Positions 30,625-35,703 of a stretch of DNA of 35,703 bases are shown piece by piece. Below the pieces are notes generated by a model. It did not search any database. It saw only the letters and a list, made by a program, of their open reading frames with translations, and was not told where the DNA came from. The stretch's first letter is position 1, and each line of letters begins with the position of its first letter. Origin of the DNA: a virus; the IMG/VR virus record IMGVR_UViG_3300043409_000811, positions 1 through 35,703 of that record; one strand, given 5' to 3'. The position numbers and the translations under genes are program-made.

Positions 30625-31078
30625 TTGCAACCTCCATGTACGCCTTATGAGCCTGTTCAGCAGTGTCATAAATACCAATGTATTTATGTACGCCATTCCT
30701 TGTTATTTGTGCAATGAATTTTCCAGATTGATGCTTACTAGCGCCAATCAATTTAGTCTTTGAATTGACTTGATGACATTTTCTGTTTTCCATGTTTTTG
30801 CTTTGAGTACAAGCAAGCAAATTACTCCATCTGTTGTCATCTTTAACTCCATTAATATGGTCAACAACATTTTTAGGGAAACTTCCTGTCATGCACAAAA
30901 ATGCAAGTCTATGAGCGTAATATCTTTTTTTATTTACAGATATGCTTGTATATCCATGATTATGTCTTGAGCCAGCAATCGAACCAGCCGCCTGTCTTCC
31001 GTTTCTAGTCTTCCAACGAAACAAACCTGTTTCTGGCTCATAGTTGAGCAACATTAACACTTGTTCTTGATTCATCAT
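30617..31078 (-). CDS. HNH endonuclease with AP2-type domain
   Basis: This is a 153-residue protein starting at a double ATG with an AGGAG site. The N-terminal part (LNYEPETGLFRWKTRNGRQA, then a YYAHRLAFLCMTG segment) and the HNH motif in VVDHINGVKDDNRWSNLLA with CTQSKNMENRK identify a phage HNH endonuclease. The C-terminus GKFIAQITRNGVHKYIGIYD plus TAEQAHKAYME is an AP2-like DNA-binding domain. Such genes behave as free-standing homing endonucleases. It lies inside the recombination operon and overlaps the annealing gene by eight bases, which suggests invasion. Confidence 0.85.
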   Translation of the reverse strand: MMNQEQVLMLLNYEPETGLFRWKTRNGRQAAGSIAGSRHNHGYTSISVNKKRYYAHRLAFLCMTGSFPKNVVDHINGVKDDNRWSNLLACTQSKNMENRKCHQVNSKTKLIGASKHQSGKFIAQITRNGVHKYIGIYDTAEQAHKAYMEVANG

Positions 31079-31269
31079 TCACTCCTATATACGCCATCTA
31101 AAATGTCTTTTGTTTCTTGAGCAACCATCCACATTGCTAGATGTGTCAGGTCGGCATGGATTTGGGCTATGTCGTTACTGTATCCTTCGTATTTTCTGTG
31201 AAGGCACTTGTCCGACAGCTTCTTGGTGTTCTGCTCTATTCGTATCAGCAGAGGTGCATAGTCGATCAT
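31075..31269 (-). CDS. Small hypothetical phage protein
   Basis: This is a 64-residue helical protein (MIDYAPLLIRIEQNTKKLSD at the start, HLAMWMVAQETKDILDGVYR near the end). The ATG at 31269 has AGGAGTTGAGG just upstream. The stop overlaps the HNH start. The long frame upstream of 31269 would cover the neighbouring gene and is not used. No family recognised. Confidence 0.6.
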   Translation of the reverse strand: MIDYAPLLIRIEQNTKKLSDKCLHRKYEGYSNDIAQIHADLTHLAMWMVAQETKDILDGVYRSE

Positions 31270-31408
31270 CCTCAACTCCTGTTTTTTGTTGAAACTTTTT
31301 CCACGTTTGCGCCACATTGGTTTGTGCGGCATTCACATACCCAAACTCTGGGTCGGTGATCGGTTTAGATGGCACAGCAACACTTTGGTATTTGCCTATA
31401 AATGCCAT
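31175..31408 (-). CDS. Small phage protein, overlapping its downstream neighbour
   Basis: This is a 77-residue frame from ATG 31408, with AGAGGG upstream. The first half (AFIGKYQSVAVPSKPITDPE, then YVNAAQTNVAQTWKKF) resembles short phage proteins with a TDPxFxYVxAxxTxVxxTWKKF pattern that normally end soon after. Here the frame runs on for about 35 residues and overlaps the next gene by 95 bases, an exception in this tidy operon. The end may be an artefact of a frameshift, or the gene is truly long. The function is unknown. Confidence 0.5.
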   Translation of the reverse strand: MAFIGKYQSVAVPSKPITDPEFGYVNAAQTNVAQTWKKFQQKTGVEDDRLCTSADTNRAEHQEAVGQVPSQKIRRIQ

Positions 31409-31412
31409 CTTT

Positions 31413-31601
31413 TTAGCCCTCTTTTCTCGCAATTTCCGCTGCGATTTCATGTTGACTATCGGTGTCCAAATCTGAAAATAAGACAAAGTGGTTTTCACCG
31501 CAACAAGACACGACTCCCATGCGTGGCTCAATGCAATAAGCACAATATTCTTCATTTGAGTGTTCCTCAATAATTCGGTCTAGGTTGAGCTTGGTTTTCA
31601 T
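31413..31601 (-). CDS. Small Cys-containing phage protein
   Basis: This is a 62-residue protein (MKTKLNLDRIIEEHSNEEYC at the start). It carries EEYCAYCIEPRMGVVSCCGEN, a CxxC plus CC cluster that could bind zinc, and an acidic helical end. The ATG at 31601 overlaps the upstream stop. It looks like a small zinc-knuckle protein of early phage operons. The function is unknown. Confidence 0.6.
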   Translation of the reverse strand: MKTKLNLDRIIEEHSNEEYCAYCIEPRMGVVSCCGENHFVLFSDLDTDSQHEIAAEIARKEG

Positions 31602-31933
31602 TGCTGGCCTTGCTTTTGGTAGGGATTGATTGTAGGGATTGCACCTTGTTCTTGTTTGATTTGCTCTTGCAGTCTCTCCATGCGATAGAAGCGCCATAGG
31701 TTGAGTTCTTCCTCGTCATCGACCCAAGGTGTTGTTGGCAGTTCTAGGGAGATTTCAGCCATACGCTGTGCTTTGAGTTCGACTCTGGCTCGTACCATGT
31801 CTGCAACATCTGCCCATGCGTTACAAAGGATGGCTTCAAGGATAGCTTTGCTATCGCAAATTGCATCTGCTACATCATCAGGTGTGAAATCCTGAAGTGC
31901 TGCCCATGTCTCGTGCTTAATATCAATCATCAT
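31598..31933 (-). CDS. Hypothetical protein, first gene after the internal control element
   Basis: This is a 111-residue acidic protein starting at a double ATG (31933 and 31930) with CAGGAGTGA upstream. The body is helical (TPDDVADAICDSKAILEAIL), with a WVDDEEELNLWRFYRMERLQ region and a Gln-rich end. No family recognised. It is the first gene downstream of the repeated regulatory element at 31969-32006, so a transcript may start before it. Confidence 0.6.
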   Translation of the reverse strand: MMIDIKHETWAALQDFTPDDVADAICDSKAILEAILCNAWADVADMVRARVELKAQRMAEISLELPTTPWVDDEEELNLWRFYRMERLQEQIKQEQGAIPTINPYQKQGQQ

Positions 31934-31968
31934 TCACTCCTGTTAAAAACCTATCAATGCGTGTATTC

Positions 31969-32006
31969 TGTCAGACATTATTGTAATTGACCATAGGGAT
32001 TTCCCT
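31969..32006 (-). promoter_or_regulatory. Compound regulatory element, copy A
   Basis: This element has the odd palindrome TGTCAGACA (31969-31977), then ATTGT, then the dyad AGGGA-TT-TCCCT (31995-32006). The same order and similar spacing occur at 34375-34414. Copy A overlaps the 3' end of the gene at 31971-32156 and precedes the gene starting at 31933, so an internal leftward promoter under the same control is likely. No strong -35/-10 pair is visible here. Confidence 0.5.
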
Positions 32007-32156
32007 AGTGCAGTTGTGTATTTCAGACAGTCGTTTGTTAGTGAACACTTTCCCGCATTTCAAGCACAGCCATGCAATTCCTTGGTCAACAGTTGTTTGT
32101 CTGTTGCCGTGGAGTCCTTTTGTGCGACCATAAAAAGTGCGGATTTGTTGAATCAT
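31971..32156 (-). CDS. Small zinc-finger-like protein
   Basis: This is a 61-residue protein with ATG 32156 overlapping the upstream TGA; an ATG at 32192 in frame would overlap that gene by 40 bases. The core WLCLKCGKVFTNKRLSEIHN plus CTRE has the CxxC then HxxC spacing of a C2H2/C2HC zinc finger. It may bind DNA. Its last codons coincide with regulatory copy A, so coding and control share the same bases. Confidence 0.6.
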   Translation of the reverse strand: MIQQIRTFYGRTKGLHGNRQTTVDQGIAWLCLKCGKVFTNKRLSEIHNCTREIPMVNYNNV

Positions 32157-32347
32157 GTCTTCACTCTGTTCTTGTAAATGTTGTATCTCCATGCTGTTGC
32201 CTCAGCGTCAATGCGTGTCCAGATGCCTTGCTTTTCTTCTTCTGACATACCGTTCCACTTGGCAACCTCGATGTAAGTTCTGCCACACCCCTTGCATACC
32301 TCGTCATACAGTGTTGTACAGACTGCTATGCAGGGGCTGTCAGTCAT
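32153..32347 (-). CDS. DUF1289-like Cys-rich protein
   Basis: This is a 64-residue protein. SPCIAVCTTLYDEVCKGCGR followed by TYIEVAKWNGMSEEEKQGI is the DUF1289 pattern: four Cys that probably bind a metal, then an E-x-x-x-W helix. DUF1289 proteins occur in Proteobacteria and their phages; their role is not known to me. It has an AAGGA site and overlaps the next gene. Confidence 0.75.
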   Translation of the reverse strand: MTDSPCIAVCTTLYDEVCKGCGRTYIEVAKWNGMSEEEKQGIWTRIDAEATAWRYNIYKNRVKT

Positions 32348-32371
32348 GTGTTGCGTTCCTTGATTTTGACT

Positions 32372-32632
32372 TCAATGTTTTGTAATCTCAAATATCTTGT
32401 CAAGCGCATGGAGCTTTTTGACTTCTTCAAGACTAGGATATTTCATCTCCCACTCTTTCCCCATAGTGGTATGGATAGTTTTTATCTTTAATTGTTGAAT
32501 AACATTGCCAGCAAACTCAAGTTCTGCTTTTGAAACTTTTTCCATAATGTCTAACGCATTTTCTACATCAAATTTTTCTTTTTCAGTTAATTCAAGGTTT
32601 TCTGATTGATTTTTAAATACTTCTTTGTTCAT
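32372..32632 (-). CDS. Hypothetical helical protein
   Basis: This is an 86-residue, Glu- and Lys-rich protein (MNKEVFKNQSENLELTEKEK at the start, SLEEVKKLHALDKIFEITKH at the end). ATGA overlap with the gene before it shows coupling. Codon use is more AT-rich than that of the recombination genes. No domain recognised; it is likely all helical and may pair with a partner. Confidence 0.55.
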   Translation of the reverse strand: MNKEVFKNQSENLELTEKEKFDVENALDIMEKVSKAELEFAGNVIQQLKIKTIHTTMGKEWEMKYPSLEEVKKLHALDKIFEITKH

Positions 32633-33438
32633 TTGATGCTTTCTTTGGTTAATTGTTTGTCTGCTACATAGTCATGCACGATCAATCCGTTTTCTATGCT
32701 ACCCACCCACATCTCAGGTATCCATGTAAAACTGCCATCTCTTTTTTTTCTTATGTGCGCCCTACGCTTATGTCTTGCTGGACTGGCATGAGTACCACCC
32801 TTGTGTTCCTGCTTTACTTGTGCGCTTGGCTTAAGTTCAATGGTGTTCCATGAATAAAGCAATGGCTGATGTTTGGCTTTTCTTTTTCGATTGATGAAGT
32901 CCAAACCTTTTGCGTTGTGAGCCAATAGAACTTCATCTGTTTTATGCGCTCGTAAATTTATTAAACAAGCAAAGTTAACTGCACTAATACAAAATTTTGT
33001 GATTTGTTGCATGGCATATTCTTGTGTGTCGCCTTTATCTAAAAACGATTTTAGAAAATGCTTTTTCATAAAAGTATTTGTTTTTAACAAAGGCTTATTT
33101 TCAACCACTTGAATTGGATAAGCAGTTAATACAGCTAATGGAACTTCATCTCCATCACAACCCCACATCATTACTGCTGCGCCTGTATATTTACCAATAG
33201 TTATTGATTTGTCATAAGTGAAAATTACATTATCAATACTAGGATGTAAAACAGCCATGTTTTCTGATGGTGTATAAAATTCATTTAACGCAAGCGCTTT
33301 ATTGTCCCAACCACTTTCGTGAGCAACATTTTTTAATTCTGCCTCAATGCTGTTTGGCACATCAAAGAAGTCAAACCATGTGTATTTGGCCGCATCAAAT
33401 CCAACCTTGGAGGCCATATCTGCTACTCTTGGATTCAT
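32629..33438 (-). CDS. Conserved phage protein of unknown function
   Basis: This 269-residue protein is the longest of the early operon. The N-terminal two thirds are mixed helix and strand, including GAAVMMWGCDGDEVPLAVLT. The C-terminal part GGTHASPARHKRRAHIRKKR with WIPEMWVGSIENGLIVHDYV is a motif I recall from other phage proteins of unknown role: several His and Arg in HxSPxxHxRRxHxR, then WVG and a DY end. It suggests nucleic-acid binding. The start overlaps the previous stop and has an AAGGAG site. Confidence 0.65.
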   Translation of the reverse strand: MNPRVADMASKVGFDAAKYTWFDFFDVPNSIEAELKNVAHESGWDNKALALNEFYTPSENMAVLHPSIDNVIFTYDKSITIGKYTGAAVMMWGCDGDEVPLAVLTAYPIQVVENKPLLKTNTFMKKHFLKSFLDKGDTQEYAMQQITKFCISAVNFACLINLRAHKTDEVLLAHNAKGLDFINRKRKAKHQPLLYSWNTIELKPSAQVKQEHKGGTHASPARHKRRAHIRKKRDGSFTWIPEMWVGSIENGLIVHDYVADKQLTKESIK

Positions 33439-33743
33439 GTATTACGCTCCTTGAGTTTGGCTTCAATGGCTCTAGCAAAGTCAATGGCGCAATCCATAGT
33501 GAATTTACCTTCATCAATACATTCACAAGCGAAACCAATAATTTCATCCTCGTGAAGCCCTTCCCACCCACGATGTTGCTTCATTACTTTTTGCATATCA
33601 TTTAAAACTTTTTCAACCGATTCCATTATTGCAACTTCATCACTGACTTCAATACGCCTATTGGTATTGATACTCATTGACGACCCATCTTTATCGGTGG
33701 CTTTAAAAATAATGCAGTTGTTTCCTATATTAAACATATTCAT
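33435..33743 (-). CDS. Hypothetical phage protein
   Basis: This is a 102-residue protein (MNMFNIGNNCIIFKATDKDG at the start). The first half is beta-like. A helical middle (IMESVEKVLNDMQKVMKQHR) leads to IGFACECIDEGKFTMDCAID with clustered Cys. No family recognised. It overlaps both neighbours by ATGA. Confidence 0.55.
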   Translation of the reverse strand: MNMFNIGNNCIIFKATDKDGSSMSINTNRRIEVSDEVAIMESVEKVLNDMQKVMKQHRGWEGLHEDEIIGFACECIDEGKFTMDCAIDFARAIEAKLKERNT

Positions 33744-33958
33744 TTCAAACCTCGAATGTAAATAGCAAAGCTGTGCAATGTATCCTTGCCAAACCCTTCC
33801 ATCTTCAAAATGGCATCAGCCACTTCATCCAGTACTGTGTCTCGGTAGGGGTTCAAAGACTCCACCCGCTGCTTCAACTGCCCTATCTCTTGTTCAACAA
33901 CTTCAACCCTAGATTCAATCTGACGTTTACGCCAGATACTTTGAGCAGAATCGTTCAT
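33740..33958 (-). CDS. Small coiled-coil protein
   Basis: This is a 72-residue protein with AAAAGGA upstream of ATG 33958. Residues about 14-38 (IESRVEVVEQEIGQLKQRVE) form a clear heptad coil, followed by a short helical end. It probably forms dimers. It overlaps the membrane protein gene upstream by 32 bases. The function is unknown. Confidence 0.55.
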   Translation of the reverse strand: MNDSAQSIWRKRQIESRVEVVEQEIGQLKQRVESLNPYRDTVLDEVADAILKMEGFGKDTLHSFAIYIRGLK

Positions 33959-34136
33959 GCTTTTTCCTTTTGGCTTTCTTCATGTTTAAACAGGCTTTCT
34001 CTGCCGACCTAACCTTACCCTTCTCTCGTATCTCTTGAGGGCTTAAAGGCTCTGTACGAGGCTCTGTATGGATAAAGATGCTAATGGACAAGCCCATCAT
34101 TAGCACTATCCTGATAAAGGCTTGTGCGTAGGTCAT
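33927..34136 (-). CDS. Small protein with N-terminal membrane or signal helix
   Basis: This is a 69-residue protein. The start MTYAQAFIRIVLMMGLSISI is a membrane anchor or signal, followed by a highly basic domain (KGKVRSAEKACLNMKKAKRK). The start overlaps the stop of the gene before it. A membrane-linked, DNA- or membrane-binding early protein is possible, for example one acting on the host envelope. The function is unknown. Confidence 0.5.
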   Translation of the reverse strand: MTYAQAFIRIVLMMGLSISIFIHTEPRTEPLSPQEIREKGKVRSAEKACLNMKKAKRKKHERFCSKYLA

Positions 34137-34342
34137 AGCGACTTTGCGTATCTACGAGCAATGCGCTCGCACTCGTCTTGTTCTTCACCAGACAAATCGT
34201 CTTGAACGTCCTTGCCAGTCTCGTCTTGGACTTCCCATTCAAAGTCAAGGTAATTGGTAGCTACGTCATAGTCGTACCAAGTCAAAACAACAGTGACATC
34301 TTTCTCAAGTTCTTCGCTGTAAAAGTTTTCAATGATTTCCAT
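34133..34342 (-). CDS. First gene of the leftward early operon, acidic protein
   Basis: This is a 69-residue, very acidic protein (MEIIENFYSEELEKDVTVVL at the start, with DETGKDVQDDLSGEEQDECE later). The ATG at 34342 has AGAGGTG upstream; an open frame to 34423 would cross the promoter and is not used. A strongly acidic early phage protein may mimic DNA or block a host protein, but no family is recognised. Confidence 0.6.
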   Translation of the reverse strand: MEIIENFYSEELEKDVTVVLTWYDYDVATNYLDFEWEVQDETGKDVQDDLSGEEQDECERIARRYAKSL

Positions 34343-34374
34343 GTTGACACCTCTTAAGTTGTTGGAATCTGTAT

Positions 34375-34414
34375 TGTCAGACAGAATGATTGTGATGGTA
34401 TAGGGACTTTCCCT
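34375..34414 (-). promoter_or_regulatory. Compound regulatory element, copy B
   Basis: TGTCAGACA (34375-34383), then ATTGT, then AGGGA-CTT-TCCCT (34402-34414) repeats the layout of copy A at 31969-32006. Here the AGGGA/TCCCT dyad lies between the -35 and -10 boxes of the leftward promoter, a classic place for a repressor. TGTC-A-GACA would lie just downstream of the start point. Confidence 0.6.
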
Positions 34415-34423
34415 TATTGTCAA
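34397..34423 (-). promoter_or_regulatory. Leftward early promoter
   Basis: On the - strand a perfect TTGACA (34418-34423) is followed after 15 bases by TATACC (34397-34402). The expected start near 34390 leaves a leader of about 48 bases before the ATG at 34342. The 15-base spacer is short, so activity may depend on a regulator. Confidence 0.55.
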
Positions 34424-34443
34424 ACTGTATGACGCTATACAAT
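34417..34443 (+). promoter_or_regulatory. Rightward promoter overlapping the leftward -35 box
   Basis: TTGTCA (34417-34422) and TACAAT (34438-34443) are spaced by 15 bases. The -35 box coincides with the leftward TTGACA read in reverse, so the two promoters cannot both be fully occupied. A start near 34450 would leave almost no leader before ATG 34453. Confidence 0.45.
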
Positions 34444-34452
34444 CCTAGCACT

Positions 34453-34656
34453 ATGCCAAGACCACCATCAGAAATCACAGGCTCAAGCATTCAAATTGCT
34501 GTCAGAGTCACTGCAAGCCTCAGAGATGAGTTCAAAAACCTTGGAGGAGCCAACTGGTTGCGTAAACTGTTGGCACAATCCATCAACAAGAAGTTAAACA
34601 ATGAAACTGTCAATTCCACAACTGCAAACCCTCAAACGTCTGACAAACGGAGCTAG
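34453..34656 (+). CDS. Ribbon-helix-helix-like regulator
   Basis: This is a 67-residue protein. SIQIAVRVTASLRDEFKNLG followed by GANWLRKLLAQSINKK reads as a short strand and two helices, the ribbon-helix-helix plan; the preceding RPPSEITG arm is often seen in such phage proteins. It would bind DNA as a dimer. I use ATG 34453: no ribosome site is visible, but a -10 box ends ten bases upstream, so the mRNA may be leaderless. Its place between divergent promoters points to a control gene of the early operon. Confidence 0.7.
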   Translation: MPRPPSEITGSSIQIAVRVTASLRDEFKNLGGANWLRKLLAQSINKKLNNETVNSTTANPQTSDKRS

Positions 34657-34951
34657 AAGTAGCGTTTCGTTTACCACAACAGAGACTTATTCGCCCGGCT
34701 CGTATCACTGCCTCACCCACCTGAAAAACCTTGAAATGAATGGTTTTGTGGTGGAGATTGACGATATGTGGCACTTGACCAATGCTGGTCGGATGAAGCT
34801 GATTGAGACTAAATCAGAGAATACGCCTCGCCATGCCAATGGCACGACACATGAGACTTATGTCCAAGGGAACTGGAAAGACCTTGTTCATCGTAGGGGT
34901 GCTTTAGATTTTTTGAAGTGTGAGAGTCGGTTCAGCAACTACTTTGTTTAA
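34601..34951 (+). CDS. Conserved small phage protein, winged-helix-like
   Basis: This is a 116-residue protein overlapping the regulator by 56 bases. The first part (IPQLQTLKRLTNGARSSVSF, then CLTHLKNLEMNGFVV) reads like a winged helix. The end (RHANGTTHETYVQGNWKDLV, then RRGALDFLKCESRF) is a motif common in phage and prophage proteins of unknown role: a GTTxETYxG turn, then RxGAxDFxxxxSR. It may be a DNA-binding accessory factor. Both reading frames of the overlap look real. Confidence 0.65.
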   Translation: MKLSIPQLQTLKRLTNGARSSVSFTTTETYSPGSYHCLTHLKNLEMNGFVVEIDDMWHLTNAGRMKLIETKSENTPRHANGTTHETYVQGNWKDLVHRRGALDFLKCESRFSNYFV

Positions 34952-34961
34952 AGGAGAAATC

Positions 34962-35111
34962 ATGAAAAAAGCCATTATTGGTGCGTACTTAGCGGTATCT
35001 AGCCTGACAGTTTGGGCGGCTTGTTCAACACATACCTACTATGCCAATGGTCGTTATGTGACTTGTACGACCTGCTGTTATGGAAATAATTGCAGTACCA
35101 ACTGCTACTGA
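34962..35111 (+). CDS. Small secreted Cys-rich peptide
   Basis: This is a 49-residue protein with a perfect AAAGGAGA site. The first 20 residues (KKAIIGAYLAVSSLTVWAAC region) are a signal peptide ending in AxA before Cys. The mature part of about 29 residues is rich in Tyr, Thr and Cys (CSTHTYYANGRYVTCTTCCY, then GNNCSTNCY), six Cys in all. Near copies with a CTTCCYG core are familiar from phages and prophages of Betaproteobacteria. It should act in the periplasm, with disulfides likely. Its role is unknown; exclusion of other phages is one possibility. Confidence 0.75.
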   Translation: MKKAIIGAYLAVSSLTVWAACSTHTYYANGRYVTCTTCCYGNNCSTNCY

Positions 35112-35217
35112 TTACAATGTTGCGAAACACGGCTAGATGAGGATTGATCCCCTCATCGAAAAGAGAACAGACCCCTCCTGCCGAGGTTTCCTTTCAGGGT
35201 CTAGTTTGGGTCTGAAA
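35112..35217 (+). promoter_or_regulatory. Structured leader before the DUF1376 gene
   Basis: Two hairpins lie in this gap: GATGAGG/CCTCATC (35136-35142 and 35151-35157), and AGACCC/GGGTCT (35169-35174 and 35197-35202) with an inner CTC/GAG stem. GGGTCT then repeats at 35208-35213. No T-tract follows the stems, so they are more likely leader or operator structures than terminators. Confidence 0.4.
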
Positions 35218-35703
35218 ATGCACTTTTACCAATTCCACATTGGTGACTACAAGTCACACACGCACCATCTTTCTCTTATAGAAGACCTTGCCTTTAGGCG
35301 GCTTCTTGACCATTACTATCTGCACGAATTACCTATTAAACAGCGTGATATTGCTCGTCAGATTGGTATGCGTGAACACGAACAAGAAGTTTTGGCGGTC
35401 TTGAACGAGTTCTTTGTTTCTACTGAGAATGGATTCATAAACCCTAGAGCAGATGAAGAAATTACGAAATATCGTAAATTTTCAGAGGATGGCAAAAAGG
35501 GTGCTGCTGCTAGGTGGCATAAGGGTGGCAATGGGGAGGCCAATAGCCCCCCTAATGCGACCCCAATGGCAACCATTAACCAAGAACCAATAACCAATAA
35601 CCATAAACCAATTAAAGATAAAGAAGCTATCGCTTCTTTGTCGGGAAGTACCTTCCCTCCATGTCCCCATCAAGAACTTTTGAAGTTGTGGGCAAAGCAT
35701 CTG
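35218..35703 (+). CDS. DUF1376 (YdaU-like) replication protein, 3' end outside the window
   Basis: The frame begins at ATG 35218 and runs open for 162 codons to the edge. The first 100 residues (MHFYQFHIGDYKSHTHHLSL, LAFRRLLDHYYLHELPI and FINPRADEEI with KYRKFSEDGKKGAAARWHKG) are the DUF1376 domain, found in phage replication-initiation proteins near DnaC- or DnaB-like partners. A linker rich in Asn, Pro and Lys follows, then LLKLWAKHL, where the usual C-terminal domain begins. Phase is compatible with the open frame at 1-126 if the molecule is circular. Confidence 0.85.
   Translation, partial: MHFYQFHIGDYKSHTHHLSLIEDLAFRRLLDHYYLHELPIKQRDIARQIGMREHEQEVLAVLNEFFVSTENGFINPRADEEITKYRKFSEDGKKGAAARWHKGGNGEANSPPNATPMATINQEPITNNHKPIKDKEAIASLSGSTFPPCPHQELLKLWAKHL

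Noticed and set aside
1-35703. tRNA genes, CRISPR arrays, insertion sequences or an integrase with attachment sites
   Set aside because: I looked for tRNA arms with the GTTCRANNC loop, regularly spaced repeats, transposase motifs and recombinase R-H-R-Y patterns, and saw none. A computed search would be needed to exclude weak cases.

Overview
The window looks like most of the genome of a tailed, podovirus-like bacteriophage of a Gram-negative host. The phage evidence is a complete packaging and head-tail series: small and large terminase, portal, scaffold, coat, adaptor, stopper/tail-tube protein, fibres and three large internal virion proteins. The Gram-negative evidence is a nested Rz/Rz1 spanin pair. 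Moderate GC, a DUF1376 replication protein, a DUF1289-like protein and a tiny secreted Cys-rich peptide fit phages of freshwater Betaproteobacteria; the host is inference. I see no integrase, RNA polymerase, DNA polymerase, tRNA or CRISPR.

Layout. (1) 1-1068, + strand: the end of an unknown gene, an apparently frameshifted small gene, a RuvC-like resolvase and a small gene. (2) 1134-3332, - strand: an accessory island rich in CTAG and ATA/CTA codons. It holds a conserved Cys-containing protein of unknown function, several small proteins, two possible membrane micropeptides, and two copies of a double-hairpin module. (3) 3333-4067: an intergenic region with palindromes and a G-tract, next to the terminase genes and therefore a candidate packaging or control region. 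(4) 4068-25823, + strand: the virion genes, including an HExxH protein between terminase and portal, a collagen-like fibre with a Gly-rich tip, and three tandem paralogous fibre-tip genes. (5) 25834-28125, + strand: a membrane coiled-coil gene that seems to start at ATT, a small membrane protein with an overlapping lipoprotein gene, a holin, Rz with nested Rz1, and an M15-family endolysin. (6) 28122-34342, - strand: a tightly packed early operon with a winged-helix protein, an SSB-like protein, a YqaJ exonuclease, a DUF1071/Sak3-like annealing protein interrupted by an HNH gene, and many small proteins. (7) 34397-35703: a divergent promoter region, then on the + strand a ribbon-helix-helix-like regulator, a small phage protein, a secreted Cys-rich peptide and a DUF1376 replication protein that runs off the end.

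How it works together. The leftward operon (6) supplies recombination-type replication functions. It is controlled from the divergent promoters near 34400, where a dyad lies inside the leftward promoter; a related compound element recurs inside the operon near 31970-32006. The rightward block (4-5) builds the particle and lyses the cell. Most genes overlap by ATGA or TAATG, so translational coupling is the rule. If the molecule is circular, block 7 would continue into block 1. The reading phases at the two ends are compatible, but I see no terminal repeat that proves closure.
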